Assembly (NCBI GenBank): GCA_919901335.1
Contig: CAKKOZ010000016.1
Coordinates: 1-22,598, forward strand
Length of the DNA: 22,598 nucleotides
Origin: Nitrospiria bacterium
Lineage (GTDB): Bacteria; Nitrospirota; Nitrospiria; JACQBZ01
Direction: 5' to 3'
Under the pieces are notes generated by a model. The model had not been told where the DNA came from. It saw only the letters and a program-made list of their open reading frames with translations, and ran no database searches. Both the position numbers and the translations under genes were made by a program. Every line of letters starts with the position of its first letter. Position 1 is the first letter of the stretch. Below are positions 7,103 through 14,305 of this stretch, piece after piece.

Positions 7103-8032
7103 ATGCAGCCAAAGATCAAGTCAAAAGTCCGGTGCACGGATCGGGAGGTCGGTGAGATCACCCGGGTGATCGTGGATCCGCTCTCGAAGGAGATCAGTCA
7201 CATCGTCGTCAGGACCGGCGGGGGGGAACGGCTGATCGCCACGGATCAAAATGTGTCGGCCTGCACGGAGGAGGGAATCGAATTGAGTTTTCCCTCTGCA
7301 GCTCTGTCGCGGTTTGAGCCGTTTCGAAGGGAGGAATATGTCCAGGTGAAGGAGGTTGAGATCCCTCACCTTGAGCGCCATCTCGACGTGATTCCGGGTG
7401 AAGCGCTGGTTCCCATTCCGGATTTGGAGAAAAACATCGCGCGCCGGACCTTCCTGCAGCGATTCACCAATGTGATCGGTCTCGTTTTATCCCTTCCCCT
7501 CCTCTACCCGGCTTTCAAGTACATCATCCATCCGATGTACCGGCCTCTTGACAACACATGGATCAAGATGGGACGGGCAGAGCAATTCCGAGAACTGGAC
7601 GTGCCACGACTGGTCAAGTTTCCAAAAACCGTGAAGGAAGGCTTTCTCGAAAGAGAATACGAAAAGTCCCATTGGGCGATGAAGGCCTCGCCGGAGATGC
7701 TGGAAAAGATCTACCAGGACCGGGAAACCGAATTTAAGGATCAGGATGGAAAGGTAATCTGGGAGAACAATAAGGAATCGGATATCGTGGTCTTCTCCGG
7801 AAAATGTCCGCACCTTGGTTGCGCATTTCGCTGGCGGAAACACAAGCGGTTTGGCCAGAGTTTCGTTTGCCCCTGCCACTTGAGTGTTTTTGATCCGGCC
7901 GGGATTCTTATGGACGGTCCTTCGCCCCGTCCTTTGGATATCCTCCCGGTTAAGCTGAGCGGCAAAGGAGATATTGAGATCATCGATGCCGAGTTTAAGG
8001 CGGGTAAAGAGGAAAGGATCCGAATCGTCTAA
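7103..8032 (+). CDS. Rieske iron-sulfur protein with N-terminal PRC-barrel domain
   Basis: The C-terminal part is a Rieske [2Fe-2S] domain: CPHLGC at 235-240 and CPCH at 256-259, giving ligands Cys235, His237, Cys256, His259 and the usual disulfide pair Cys240/Cys258. DGPSPRPLD follows as in bc-complex Rieske proteins. A TM anchor lies at about 117-141. Residues 1-80 look like a PRC-barrel (DREVGEITRVIVDP, then EISHIVVRTGGGERL), which would be on the cytoplasmic side. About 60 charged residues are inserted between anchor and cluster-binding region. It transfers electrons from quinol at cytochrome b (next gene) to the cytochromes c. Cytochrome b starts 1 bp after its stop. Confidence 0.9.
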   Translation: MQPKIKSKVRCTDREVGEITRVIVDPLSKEISHIVVRTGGGERLIATDQNVSACTEEGIELSFPSAALSRFEPFRREEYVQVKEVEIPHLERHLDVIPGEALVPIPDLEKNIARRTFLQRFTNVIGLVLSLPLLYPAFKYIIHPMYRPLDNTWIKMGRAEQFRELDVPRLVKFPKTVKEGFLEREYEKSHWAMKASPEMLEKIYQDRETEFKDQDGKVIWENNKESDIVVFSGKCPHLGCAFRWRKHKRFGQSFVCPCHLSVFDPAGILMDGPSPRPLDILPVKLSGKGDIEIIDAEFKAGKEERIRIV

Positions 8033-8033
8033 G

Positions 8034-9113
8034 ATGCTCGACAAGATCTACAACTGGATTGATGAACGGATTGACCTGAAGACGCTGCAGGCGAAGCTGT
8101 TGAATGAGCCGATGGCGGGCGGCGCCCGCTTTGCGTATGTCTTTGGGTCCATTCTGCTTTTTATCTTTGCTCTCCAGGTGGTCACCGGCATCCTTTTAAT
8201 GTTTTACTATGCACCCACCGCGGACCATGCCTGGGAGAGCACGAAATATATCATGGAAGAGGTGGAGTATGGCTGGTTTATTCTGAGTTATCATTTATGG
8301 GGCTCTTCGGCCATGGTGGTCATCCTAACCCTGCATATGTCCCAGGTCTACTTGTGGGGGGCGTATAAAAAACCGCGTGAGATGGTCTGGCTGGTCGGCC
8401 TTGTCCTTTTCACCATCGTCCTTGGTTTCGGATTTACCGGCTATTTACTTCCCTGGGACCAGCGCTCCTACTGGGCGACCACGGTCGGGGTTGAGATTGT
8501 TGATAAGGTGCCATTTATTGGTGATTTTCTGGGCCGTTTCCTGAGGGGCGGATCGGTTCCCGGGGCGCAGACGCTGAGCCGATTCTTCGTCATCCATGTC
8601 ATTATCCTTCCGCTCGCCTTCATGGCGATCGCGGGACTGCATGTCTTTCTCTTTCGAAAAGCCGGCCCGGCAGGACCGTTCAAGGGCACCAACAAGGAAC
8701 TCCGGAACAAGTTGGAGTATTTCTTTCCAGCCCAGGTCTATAAAGATATCGTGGTGATTGCACTCGTGTTTGTGGTCATCTGCGGTTTGGCCGTTTACTG
8801 GCCGCATGAGATTCTGGATCAGGCCAGTCCGGAGGCTTCGGATCTAGACCCCGAGCCGGAGTGGTACTTTCTTTTTCTGTTTCAGCTTTTGAGAGACCCG
8901 GCCCTATCGTTTCTCTTCTATGGAGAGTTTGGGGAGTTGTTGGGCGCCATTATAATTCCGGCGGTTTTTATGTTGCTGTTGGTTGCCTTGCCTTTTATCG
9001 ATCGCAATCCGGAACGAAATCTCTTCAAACGTCCCATTGCGGTCTCGGCATGGGTCGTGGTCATGGTCTCTATCGTGGTCCTGACGATCCGAGCCTTTCA
9101 ATTTAGGGAATAG
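8034..9113 (+). CDS. Cytochrome b of a bc/b6f-type complex (single chain)
   Basis: This is the quinol-oxidising and heme-b-bearing core of a complex III. The 359 residues cover both the b6 (N-terminal) and subunit IV (C-terminal) parts in one chain. Heme ligands are His87/His101 (13 residues between) and His188/His203 (14 between, as in b6-type proteins). The Qo-site PEWY motif is at 275-278 and GYLLPWDQ at 136-143. The b6 cysteine that binds heme ci is replaced by Val36 (FAYVFG). I chose ATG 8034 because homology starts at MLDKIYNWIDERI, and it follows the Rieske stop directly. The frame extends upstream only into the Rieske gene. Confidence 0.94.
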   Translation: MLDKIYNWIDERIDLKTLQAKLLNEPMAGGARFAYVFGSILLFIFALQVVTGILLMFYYAPTADHAWESTKYIMEEVEYGWFILSYHLWGSSAMVVILTLHMSQVYLWGAYKKPREMVWLVGLVLFTIVLGFGFTGYLLPWDQRSYWATTVGVEIVDKVPFIGDFLGRFLRGGSVPGAQTLSRFFVIHVIILPLAFMAIAGLHVFLFRKAGPAGPFKGTNKELRNKLEYFFPAQVYKDIVVIALVFVVICGLAVYWPHEILDQASPEASDLDPEPEWYFLFLFQLLRDPALSFLFYGEFGELLGAIIIPAVFMLLLVALPFIDRNPERNLFKRPIAVSAWVVVMVSIVVLTIRAFQFRE

Positions 9114-9122
9114 CAGGGAGCC

Positions 9123-9407
9123 ATGAGAGTGCCGAACGATCCAGGACTTTTTTTTACGGTCTTTTTAAGCATCTGCCTTGCCGTTATTCTGACGTCATGG
9201 TTGCTTTTGCCCGTATACCATAAAGAGTCGGAGGAAACGACAGAAGGTGAACCCGCCTCTGTGAAATTACTGGCGGCGCCCGATGAATTGATCCGGAAAG
9301 CCGAGAGCGTCATAATCAGGGCCGAGGCGGCGCTGAAACAATTAACGGCGGATCAGAAGGATACACAAAAGAAGCCGGCATTATCAAAACCGAAAGGCGG
9401 ATCATGA
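9123..9407 (+). CDS. Small single-TM protein of unknown function (94 aa)
   Basis: One hydrophobic helix (about residues 10-31, FFTVFLSICLAVILTSWLLL) is followed by a roughly 60-residue hydrophilic domain with a helical, Ala/Glu-rich stretch (DELIRKAESVIIRAEAALKQL) and a Lys-rich tail. CAGGGAG just upstream is a good ribosome-binding site. The stop TGA overlaps the ATG of the next small ORF at 9404. I recognise no family. Position after cytochrome b suggests an accessory subunit of the bc module. Confidence 0.75.
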   Translation: MRVPNDPGLFFTVFLSICLAVILTSWLLLPVYHKESEETTEGEPASVKLLAAPDELIRKAESVIIRAEAALKQLTADQKDTQKKPALSKPKGGS

Positions 9408-9487
9408 AAGCCGTTAACGCCGAGTGCAAGGCGGGCGTGAAAGAACTACTTCGTCTCGTGAGATCAATCACCAAGAGGCAACTGTGA
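9404..9487 (+). CDS. Possible 27-residue peptide nested between two genes
   Basis: ATG 9404 overlaps the preceding stop (ATGA, 9404-9407). The frame runs 27 codons to TGA 9485-9487, which overlaps the GTG start of the next gene (GTGA at 9484-9487). AAAGGCGG lies just upstream as a ribosome-binding site. The product is basic and could form an amphipathic helix (VKELLRLVRSITKRQL). Two coupled overlaps in a row argue that ribosomes pass through this frame, either to make a peptide or simply to reach the next start. Confidence 0.5.
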   Translation: MKAVNAECKAGVKELLRLVRSITKRQL

Positions 9488-9681
9488 CTGCCACGAGTTG
9501 GCTGAAAGCTCTGTGTCTTGCTCTCTTGGTCGTCATCGTGATCGACATCGGATTCATTGTTCGCGCGGACTCGTTATCGGCAGAGATGTGGTTCAAACTG
9601 GCAGCCATGACGGCTGCGGCCGGCTTGGTTCCCATCGGCTTTGTTATCTACCTCATGTGCGGTACCTGGAAAAATCGTTAA
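9484..9681 (+). CDS. Small two-TM membrane protein of unknown function (65 aa)
   Basis: I chose GTG 9484 because AGAGG (9474-9478) lies 5 nt upstream and the frame then begins directly with a membrane helix (LKALCLALLVVIVIDIGFIV), followed by a short loop and a second helix (AAAGLVPIGFVIYLMC). An ATG at 9424 in the same frame would add 20 polar residues but has no comparable ribosome site. I recognise no family. Its place just before the F0-c-like gene raises the possibility of a small membrane partner, comparable in position to AtpI-type proteins, though I see no sequence resemblance. Confidence 0.7.
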   Translation: MTATSWLKALCLALLVVIVIDIGFIVRADSLSAEMWFKLAAMTAAAGLVPIGFVIYLMCGTWKNR

Positions 9682-9739
9682 AGATGGGACAGGCTTGTGC
9701 TGTGCACACAACATTCATAATCAACAGAAAGGCTGTGAT

Positions 9740-9973
9740 ATGACCGACCTTGGCGCAATAGCAATCGGCATGGGACTGGCCGCACTCGGTTTTTTCGGGG
9801 CGGCCCTGGGCATCGGATGGATCTTTTCAACGATGATTGCGACGATAGGCCGACAACCGGAGGCAGAAGGTCGGATCGTCAAGTACATGTGGCTTGGGTT
9901 TGCCCTGGTGGAGGCCATAGCGCTTTACGGGCTGGTCATTGCGTTCATCATCATGGGGTTGCGTCCTGGTTGA
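9740..9973 (+). CDS. Orphan F0 ATP-synthase subunit c (proteolipid) homolog
   Basis: The 77-residue hairpin protein has the subunit c layout: a Gly-rich first helix (GMGLAALGFFGAALGIG), a polar loop with the Arg-Gln-Pro signature at 38-40 (GRQPEAEGR), and a second helix with the ion-binding carboxylate Glu58 (GFALVEAIALYGLVIAF). The residue after Glu is Ala and no Gln/Thr Na+-site set is apparent, so proton binding is more likely. AAAGG lies 7 nt before ATG 9740. A CATAAT box at 9716-9721 might give a local promoter, but its -35 is poor. No other ATP-synthase gene is in the window. It lies between a bc module and a bd-like oxidase gene, so a role in that complex is possible but unproven. Confidence 0.88.
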   Translation: MTDLGAIAIGMGLAALGFFGAALGIGWIFSTMIATIGRQPEAEGRIVKYMWLGFALVEAIALYGLVIAFIIMGLRPG

Positions 9974-10054
9974 GGGTCTCTCTAACGGCATCCAAAAAAG
10001 CGGCTGTTGGGTATATAGCCAGCCGGACGGAATAATAGAGTGAGGCGGTTATTT

Positions 10055-12457
10055 ATGATGTCTCGGCCTTGGGAATCGGGTCTGCTTTTCGTCTTGGGTT
10101 TGGTCGGTGCCTTCTTCATGCTTGATCCCGGGTCGCTTGCGCTGGCCCAGTCGGCGGCGGGGAACTCAGTCGAATACCGCGACGTTCCCTACATCGGCAG
10201 TCGGAATCTCATCTGGCTCAGTGCACAGGTCCATCTCATTTGGGGCGGGTTTGTATTAGGGGTGCCGGTTTTTGCCTGGATCTGCGAAATCATCGGCGTC
10301 ACGTCCAAGGATGAGAGGTACATCAAGCTGTCCAAGGAATTTACAAACCTGCTCACGGCCGCTTTTGAAATGACCGCTATGTTGGGGGCCATCTTTCTTT
10401 TTCTCCTCATGGCCCTCTATCCCAAACTGATCAATGTTTTAGTAAGCATCTTTTGGCCCACCCTTTATGTCTATGTGGGGCTGTTCGCCGTGACGACGAC
10501 GACCCTCTATCTGTACTGGTCCGGCTTTGAGACCATGAAGAATCACAAGGGGCTCCATCTGTTCTTGGGCTTCTTGCTTAATTTCTTTGCGGTCGCCATC
10601 ATGGTCGTCCCCAATTCCTGGGCCACTTTCCAGGCCAGCCCAGTGGTTCTCGCAGAGGGCATGGGTGCTGTGGAGAAGGCCTGGAGTGCGATGAACAATC
10701 CGACCTGGATACCGGTGAATGTCCATCGGTTCATCGCCAACATTGTCCTCGGCGGATTCATCTGCGGCGCGTATGCCGGGATACGGTACCTGGGGGCCAA
10801 GACCCAGGAGGAGCGCGAGCATTACGACTGGATGGGGTACATCGGAAATTTTGTCGGGATCTTTGGTCTCCTTCCGCTTCCCTTTGCCGGGTATTGGCTG
10901 ATGCGGGAAATCTACATGTATAACCAGCAGATGGGGATCACCCTCATGGGAGGGTTCCTGGCCTGGCTCTTTATTCTTCAGGCGGTTCTGATCGGGGCAC
11001 TTTTCTTGGGGGCCAACTATTACTTCTGGCTGGGTCTGGCCTACCGAACAGATGGCGGCGCGCGGTACAAGAAGGCCATCATGGGGATTCTCACGGTTCT
11101 TGTTATCTGTTTTGGGGTATGGCTGACGCCCCACAGCCTGGTGGCGACCATTCAGGAGGCCCGTGCGATGGGCGGAGCCCATCATCCCGTCCTGGGCGTC
11201 CTTGGAGTGATGTCGGCCAAGATGACCGTAGTGAACATTATGATCCTGTTCACTTTTATCAGCTTTATCATCTATTGGCGTGCGGGGAAGAAGGAGACGG
11301 TGGCGTGGGCGAAGGTGGCCAACATATTCATTGTCTTCCTTTTCGTTGTGGCCATCCTGGGCGTGATCATACTGGGGGTCTGGGGCTATTTTGTTCCGGC
11401 TATTGTCAGGATTAACAAGTTCTCCGTATGGCAGGTTTTGTTAGTGCTATTTGTCCTGGTCACGGTCACTCCGCTGGTTGGGGCCATGCTCCGGAGCGCA
11501 AAATTAACTTCCACGATGACTTGGGGCAAGATGCCGGTCAGGGCCCAGTATGCCCTTGTCGTCAATGCCGTGATAGTTGTCCTTACGATGTCATTGATGG
11601 GTTATGCACGCTCAGCCTCTCGTGTCCATTGGCATATCTATGGGGTATTGGAGGACACCTCCGCCCATGCTTTTGCTCCTGCCCTGGGCCACGCCGGCGC
11701 ATTTATGTCGCTATCCACCTTTCTGGTGTGCGGGCTTGCGGTCTTCCTCTTTTGGGTGATGCACCGTACTGTGCGTTACTCTGCCTTTTCCACACAGTAC
11801 TTCTTTATAGCGCCCTTTGTCTTGTGGGTTGTCTCCCTTCCCGAAAAGGGGATGGATCGGCTCCAATCTTTAAATTGGCGTGGGAAAGCCGTCTTGGCCG
11901 ACACTCTTTCCGCTCAGCAGCTTTCAAAGCAACCCAATCGTTTTCTAAGGGCCGTGGCGATTGCGTGTGGATTCCTCATCGTATTCACCTTTCTCTCTTA
12001 TCAAGTTCCACAACAGATTTCTCCTCCGCCCAAGAAGGCCGAGTTCGACCCATTGCAAATCAAGACCAAGGATGATCTCGTGAAGGCGGGGCAGAAAATT
12101 TTCTTCGGCAAGGGTCAATGCGCGCTTTGCCATACACTTGAACCGAGTGAGTCGGAACGAGCGCCGAATCTGGAGGGGGTGGGAGCCAAGCTCACGAGGG
12201 AGTTCATCTACGAGTCACTTACCCAGCCGCAAGCGTTTATCTACAAAATCTATGAGACGAGGGGGGGAGGGCCTCCCGATCGCTTTCCGGCTGTGATGCC
12301 GGTCATCACCAAACCCCCGGTCGGTCTTTCTGAACACGAGTTGTTGGCCGTGATGGCATTTGTTCAGAGCTTGGGGGGGGAAGTCACGATAAACCCAGAG
12401 GAATTAAAGGCCGTTATGCCGGCAACCCAAACGAGTGGTATCTTGCATGGAAATTGA
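10055..12457 (+). CDS. bd-like oxidase subunit I fused to a C-terminal cytochrome c domain
   Basis: This is a paralog of the protein at 4337, of about 800 residues. Counted from this ATG, the shared blocks are His60 (SAQVHLIWGGFVLGVPVF), His224 (WIPVNVHRFIANIVLGGFICG), YDWMGYIGNFVGIFGLLPLP, FGVWLTPHSL and MGYARSAS...HWHIYG. Unlike the first paralog it has no TM2-like insertion. It continues with more helices and a final anchor (about 635-655), then a periplasmic cytochrome c domain with CALCH at 689-693 and candidate Met ligand in FPAVMPVI. I chose ATG 10055 because GAGG (10042-10045) is 9 nt upstream; an in-frame GTG at 10040 is possible. The fused heme suggests it receives electrons from cytochrome c rather than, or as well as, quinol. 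Confidence 0.87.
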   Translation: MMSRPWESGLLFVLGLVGAFFMLDPGSLALAQSAAGNSVEYRDVPYIGSRNLIWLSAQVHLIWGGFVLGVPVFAWICEIIGVTSKDERYIKLSKEFTNLLTAAFEMTAMLGAIFLFLLMALYPKLINVLVSIFWPTLYVYVGLFAVTTTTLYLYWSGFETMKNHKGLHLFLGFLLNFFAVAIMVVPNSWATFQASPVVLAEGMGAVEKAWSAMNNPTWIPVNVHRFIANIVLGGFICGAYAGIRYLGAKTQEEREHYDWMGYIGNFVGIFGLLPLPFAGYWLMREIYMYNQQMGITLMGGFLAWLFILQAVLIGALFLGANYYFWLGLAYRTDGGARYKKAIMGILTVLVICFGVWLTPHSLVATIQEARAMGGAHHPVLGVLGVMSAKMTVVNIMILFTFISFIIYWRAGKKETVAWAKVANIFIVFLFVVAILGVIILGVWGYFVPAIVRINKFSVWQVLLVLFVLVTVTPLVGAMLRSAKLTSTMTWGKMPVRAQYALVVNAVIVVLTMSLMGYARSASRVHWHIYGVLEDTSAHAFAPALGHAGAFMSLSTFLVCGLAVFLFWVMHRTVRYSAFSTQYFFIAPFVLWVVSLPEKGMDRLQSLNWRGKAVLADTLSAQQLSKQPNRFLRAVAIACGFLIVFTFLSYQVPQQISPPPKKAEFDPLQIKTKDDLVKAGQKIFFGKGQCALCHTLEPSESERAPNLEGVGAKLTREFIYESLTQPQAFIYKIYETRGGGPPDRFPAVMPVITKPPVGLSEHELLAVMAFVQSLGGEVTINPEELKAVMPATQTSGILHGN

Positions 12458-13916
12458 ATCCATCACCCCCTTTTTAGCCGTGGCTGTTTCATTGATTGGG
12501 GCCGCGTTCATCGTGGTCACCGGCAGGTCACCCAATATTCGAGAGGGGTGTTCGCTGGGGGCGGCAATTCTGAAGTTTCTGATCGTTCTGACCATGATTC
12601 CCGCAGTCCTTGCCGGGAATACGCTTCACTATACCCTCTTTTCTCTTACTCCTGGTATTTCCGTGGCGTTTCGTGTGGATGCCATGGGGCTTTTATTTGC
12701 CATCACAGCCTCTTTTTTGTGGATCCTAACCACCTTTTACTCCATCGGCTACATGCGTTCCCTGAAGGAGCATGCGCAGACCCGTTACTTTCTTTGTTTT
12801 GCGATCACCCTGTCGGCCACCATTGGGGTGGCGTTTTCGGCCAATTTGCTGACTCTATACCTTTTTTACGAGATTGTTACCTTCTCTACCTATCCTTTGG
12901 TGATACATAAAGAGACCGACGAGGCATATGCCAAGGGGAACAAGTATCTCTTTTATCTCCTTGGTCTGGCGAAACTCTTTTTGCTCGCGGGCTTTTTGAG
13001 CTACGCGCTATCCGGCACCCTGGATTTTATACCAAACGGAATCTTCCCCTCTGACGCAGACACCACCCTGCTCACCCTCACCTTCTTTCTCTTTGTGATC
13101 GGTATCGGTGCGAAGGCGGCGATCATCCCGTTTCATCCCTGGCTGCCTGCTGCCATGATCGCGCCGACCCCGGTGAGCGCCTTATTGCATGCGGTCGCTG
13201 TTGTCAAGGTCGGGGTCTTCTGTATATTGCGCGTGTCCTTAGACACATTTGGGCTGGAGACGTTGAAAGATCTCAATTTGGGATTGCCAGTCGTCCTCCT
13301 GGTATCCTTTACGATCGTTACAGCTTCTGTCATGGCCCTAACGAGGGATAACCTCAAGGCCAGGCTTGCCTATTCTACAATTAGCCAACTCTCTTATATT
13401 ATCCTCGGAATGGCATTGTTGACGCCGGGTGGCGTCATGGGCGGTTTACTGCACATCGCCAATCACGCCTTTGCAAAGATTACACTGTTCTTTTGTGTGG
13501 GCGCGATCGCCGTTGCCTTGCAGAAAACCAAGGTGAGTGAACTGAACGGCATTGGAAAACAGATGCCGTACACCATGGCAGCTTTTACCTTGGGCGCCCT
13601 TTCCCTGATAGCCTTTCCACCCTTTGGAGGTTTCATCAGCAAGTGGTATTTAATTTCCGGCTCCATAGAGGCAGAGCAGTACCCCGTGATTGCCGTCCTT
13701 GTCACAAGCTCCATCCTGAACGCGATGTATTTTCTGCCAATCGTCTATGCAGCATTTTTCAGGGATTTACCGTCGGGCGAGATAGCTGAAAGACGAGAGG
13801 CCCCGGTCCTTATGGTCGCGCCCTTGCTGCTGACAGCCATAGGAACGCTGGTCTTATTCTTTACGCCATCGGTCTTCCTTGACCTGGCAAGGATGGTCGT
13901 GGGAGAGATGAGATGA
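12447..13916 (+). CDS. MrpD/NuoL-type proton-conducting membrane subunit
   Basis: A 489-residue, roughly 14-helix protein of the antiporter-like family (Mrp antiporter, complex I and hydrogenase-4 subunits). Key channel residues are present: Glu142 (LFYEIVTFSTYPLV), Lys223 (GIGAKAAIIPFHPWLP), His248 and Lys254 (LLHAVAVVKVGVF) and Lys344 (HAFAKITLFF). ATG 12447 overlaps the end of the second bd-like gene by 11 bp. Only D-type subunits are encoded here, so it is not a complete Mrp system. It likely provides an ion path in the respiratory complex. Confidence 0.9.
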   Translation: MEIESITPFLAVAVSLIGAAFIVVTGRSPNIREGCSLGAAILKFLIVLTMIPAVLAGNTLHYTLFSLTPGISVAFRVDAMGLLFAITASFLWILTTFYSIGYMRSLKEHAQTRYFLCFAITLSATIGVAFSANLLTLYLFYEIVTFSTYPLVIHKETDEAYAKGNKYLFYLLGLAKLFLLAGFLSYALSGTLDFIPNGIFPSDADTTLLTLTFFLFVIGIGAKAAIIPFHPWLPAAMIAPTPVSALLHAVAVVKVGVFCILRVSLDTFGLETLKDLNLGLPVVLLVSFTIVTASVMALTRDNLKARLAYSTISQLSYIILGMALLTPGGVMGGLLHIANHAFAKITLFFCVGAIAVALQKTKVSELNGIGKQMPYTMAAFTLGALSLIAFPPFGGFISKWYLISGSIEAEQYPVIAVLVTSSILNAMYFLPIVYAAFFRDLPSGEIAERREAPVLMVAPLLLTAIGTLVLFFTPSVFLDLARMVVGEMR

Positions 13917-14038
13917 ACACAGAGAAAGAGGAGAGAGGCGATCTCACGCATGAGTCTGAGCCCGGATATAAAACAATTTTTTATGTCGTTTTATTAATAA
14001 CATTCCTATACCTCGCGCTTATTTGGGTTGCTGTATAA
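13913..14038 (+). CDS. Small single-TM protein (41 aa)
   Basis: ATG 13913 overlaps the previous stop as ATGA, and GGGAGAG just upstream is a fair ribosome site. The 41-residue product has a charged N-terminus (about 20 residues, Glu-rich) and one C-terminal helix (TIFYVVLLITFLYLALIW). This resembles in layout the tiny accessory subunits of respiratory oxidases (CcoQ, CydX-like), though I see no sequence match. It is tied into the operon between the first antiporter-like subunit and the 80-residue protein. Confidence 0.7.
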   Translation: MNTEKEERGDLTHESEPGYKTIFYVVLLITFLYLALIWVAV

Positions 14039-14062
14039 TATCCTCCTGGGAAGGGAGTTCCA

Positions 14063-14305
14063 ATGAAGGAAGGGCGTTTGTTTGATAAACCGAAGCATGT
14101 GAAAAGACTGTTGATGGGATTTTATATTTTCCTGCTCCTCCTCATTGTCGCGGATCTCTTTCTTCCTAAACACCCTGCCTTCCCATGGGAAGAATATCCC
14201 TCCTTTTATGGAGCCTATGGATTTGTCGCCTGCGTCAGTCTCGTTTTAGCTTCAAAATATATCCTGCGTAAAATGGTTAAGAGGAAAGAGGATTATTATG
14301 AATAA
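14063..14305 (+). CDS. Small two-TM membrane protein (80 aa), antiporter-subunit neighbour
   Basis: It begins with a basic amphipathic N-terminus (GRLFDKPKHVKRLL), then two TM helices (FYIFLLLLIVADLFL and GAYGFVACVSLVLASKYIL) separated by HPAFPWEEYPSFY, and ends KRKEDYYE. AAGGGAG upstream is a strong ribosome site. From memory, similar short proteins with a DxPxxVxRLL start, an HPWE-like loop and a terminal DYY occur beside MrpD-like genes in other bacteria, but I cannot name the family. It overlaps the next gene by 8 bp, supporting a joint complex. Confidence 0.75.
   Translation: MKEGRLFDKPKHVKRLLMGFYIFLLLLIVADLFLPKHPAFPWEEYPSFYGAYGFVACVSLVLASKYILRKMVKRKEDYYE

Noticed and set aside
10001..10025. 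Hairpin CGGCTG/CAGCCG between the c-subunit and second bd-like genes
   Set aside because: Only six pairs with a 13-nt loop and no T tract, so it is not a terminator; a role in setting expression ratios cannot be supported.
10439..11185. Minus-strand 248-codon frame opposite the second bd-like gene
   Set aside because: Composition is low in hydrophobics and without domain features; it mirrors the codon pattern of the real membrane protein gene.
11428..12075. Plus-strand 215-codon frame within the second bd-like gene
   Set aside because: It is an out-of-frame shadow of the oxidase; the frame encoding the conserved helices and the heme c continues through it.
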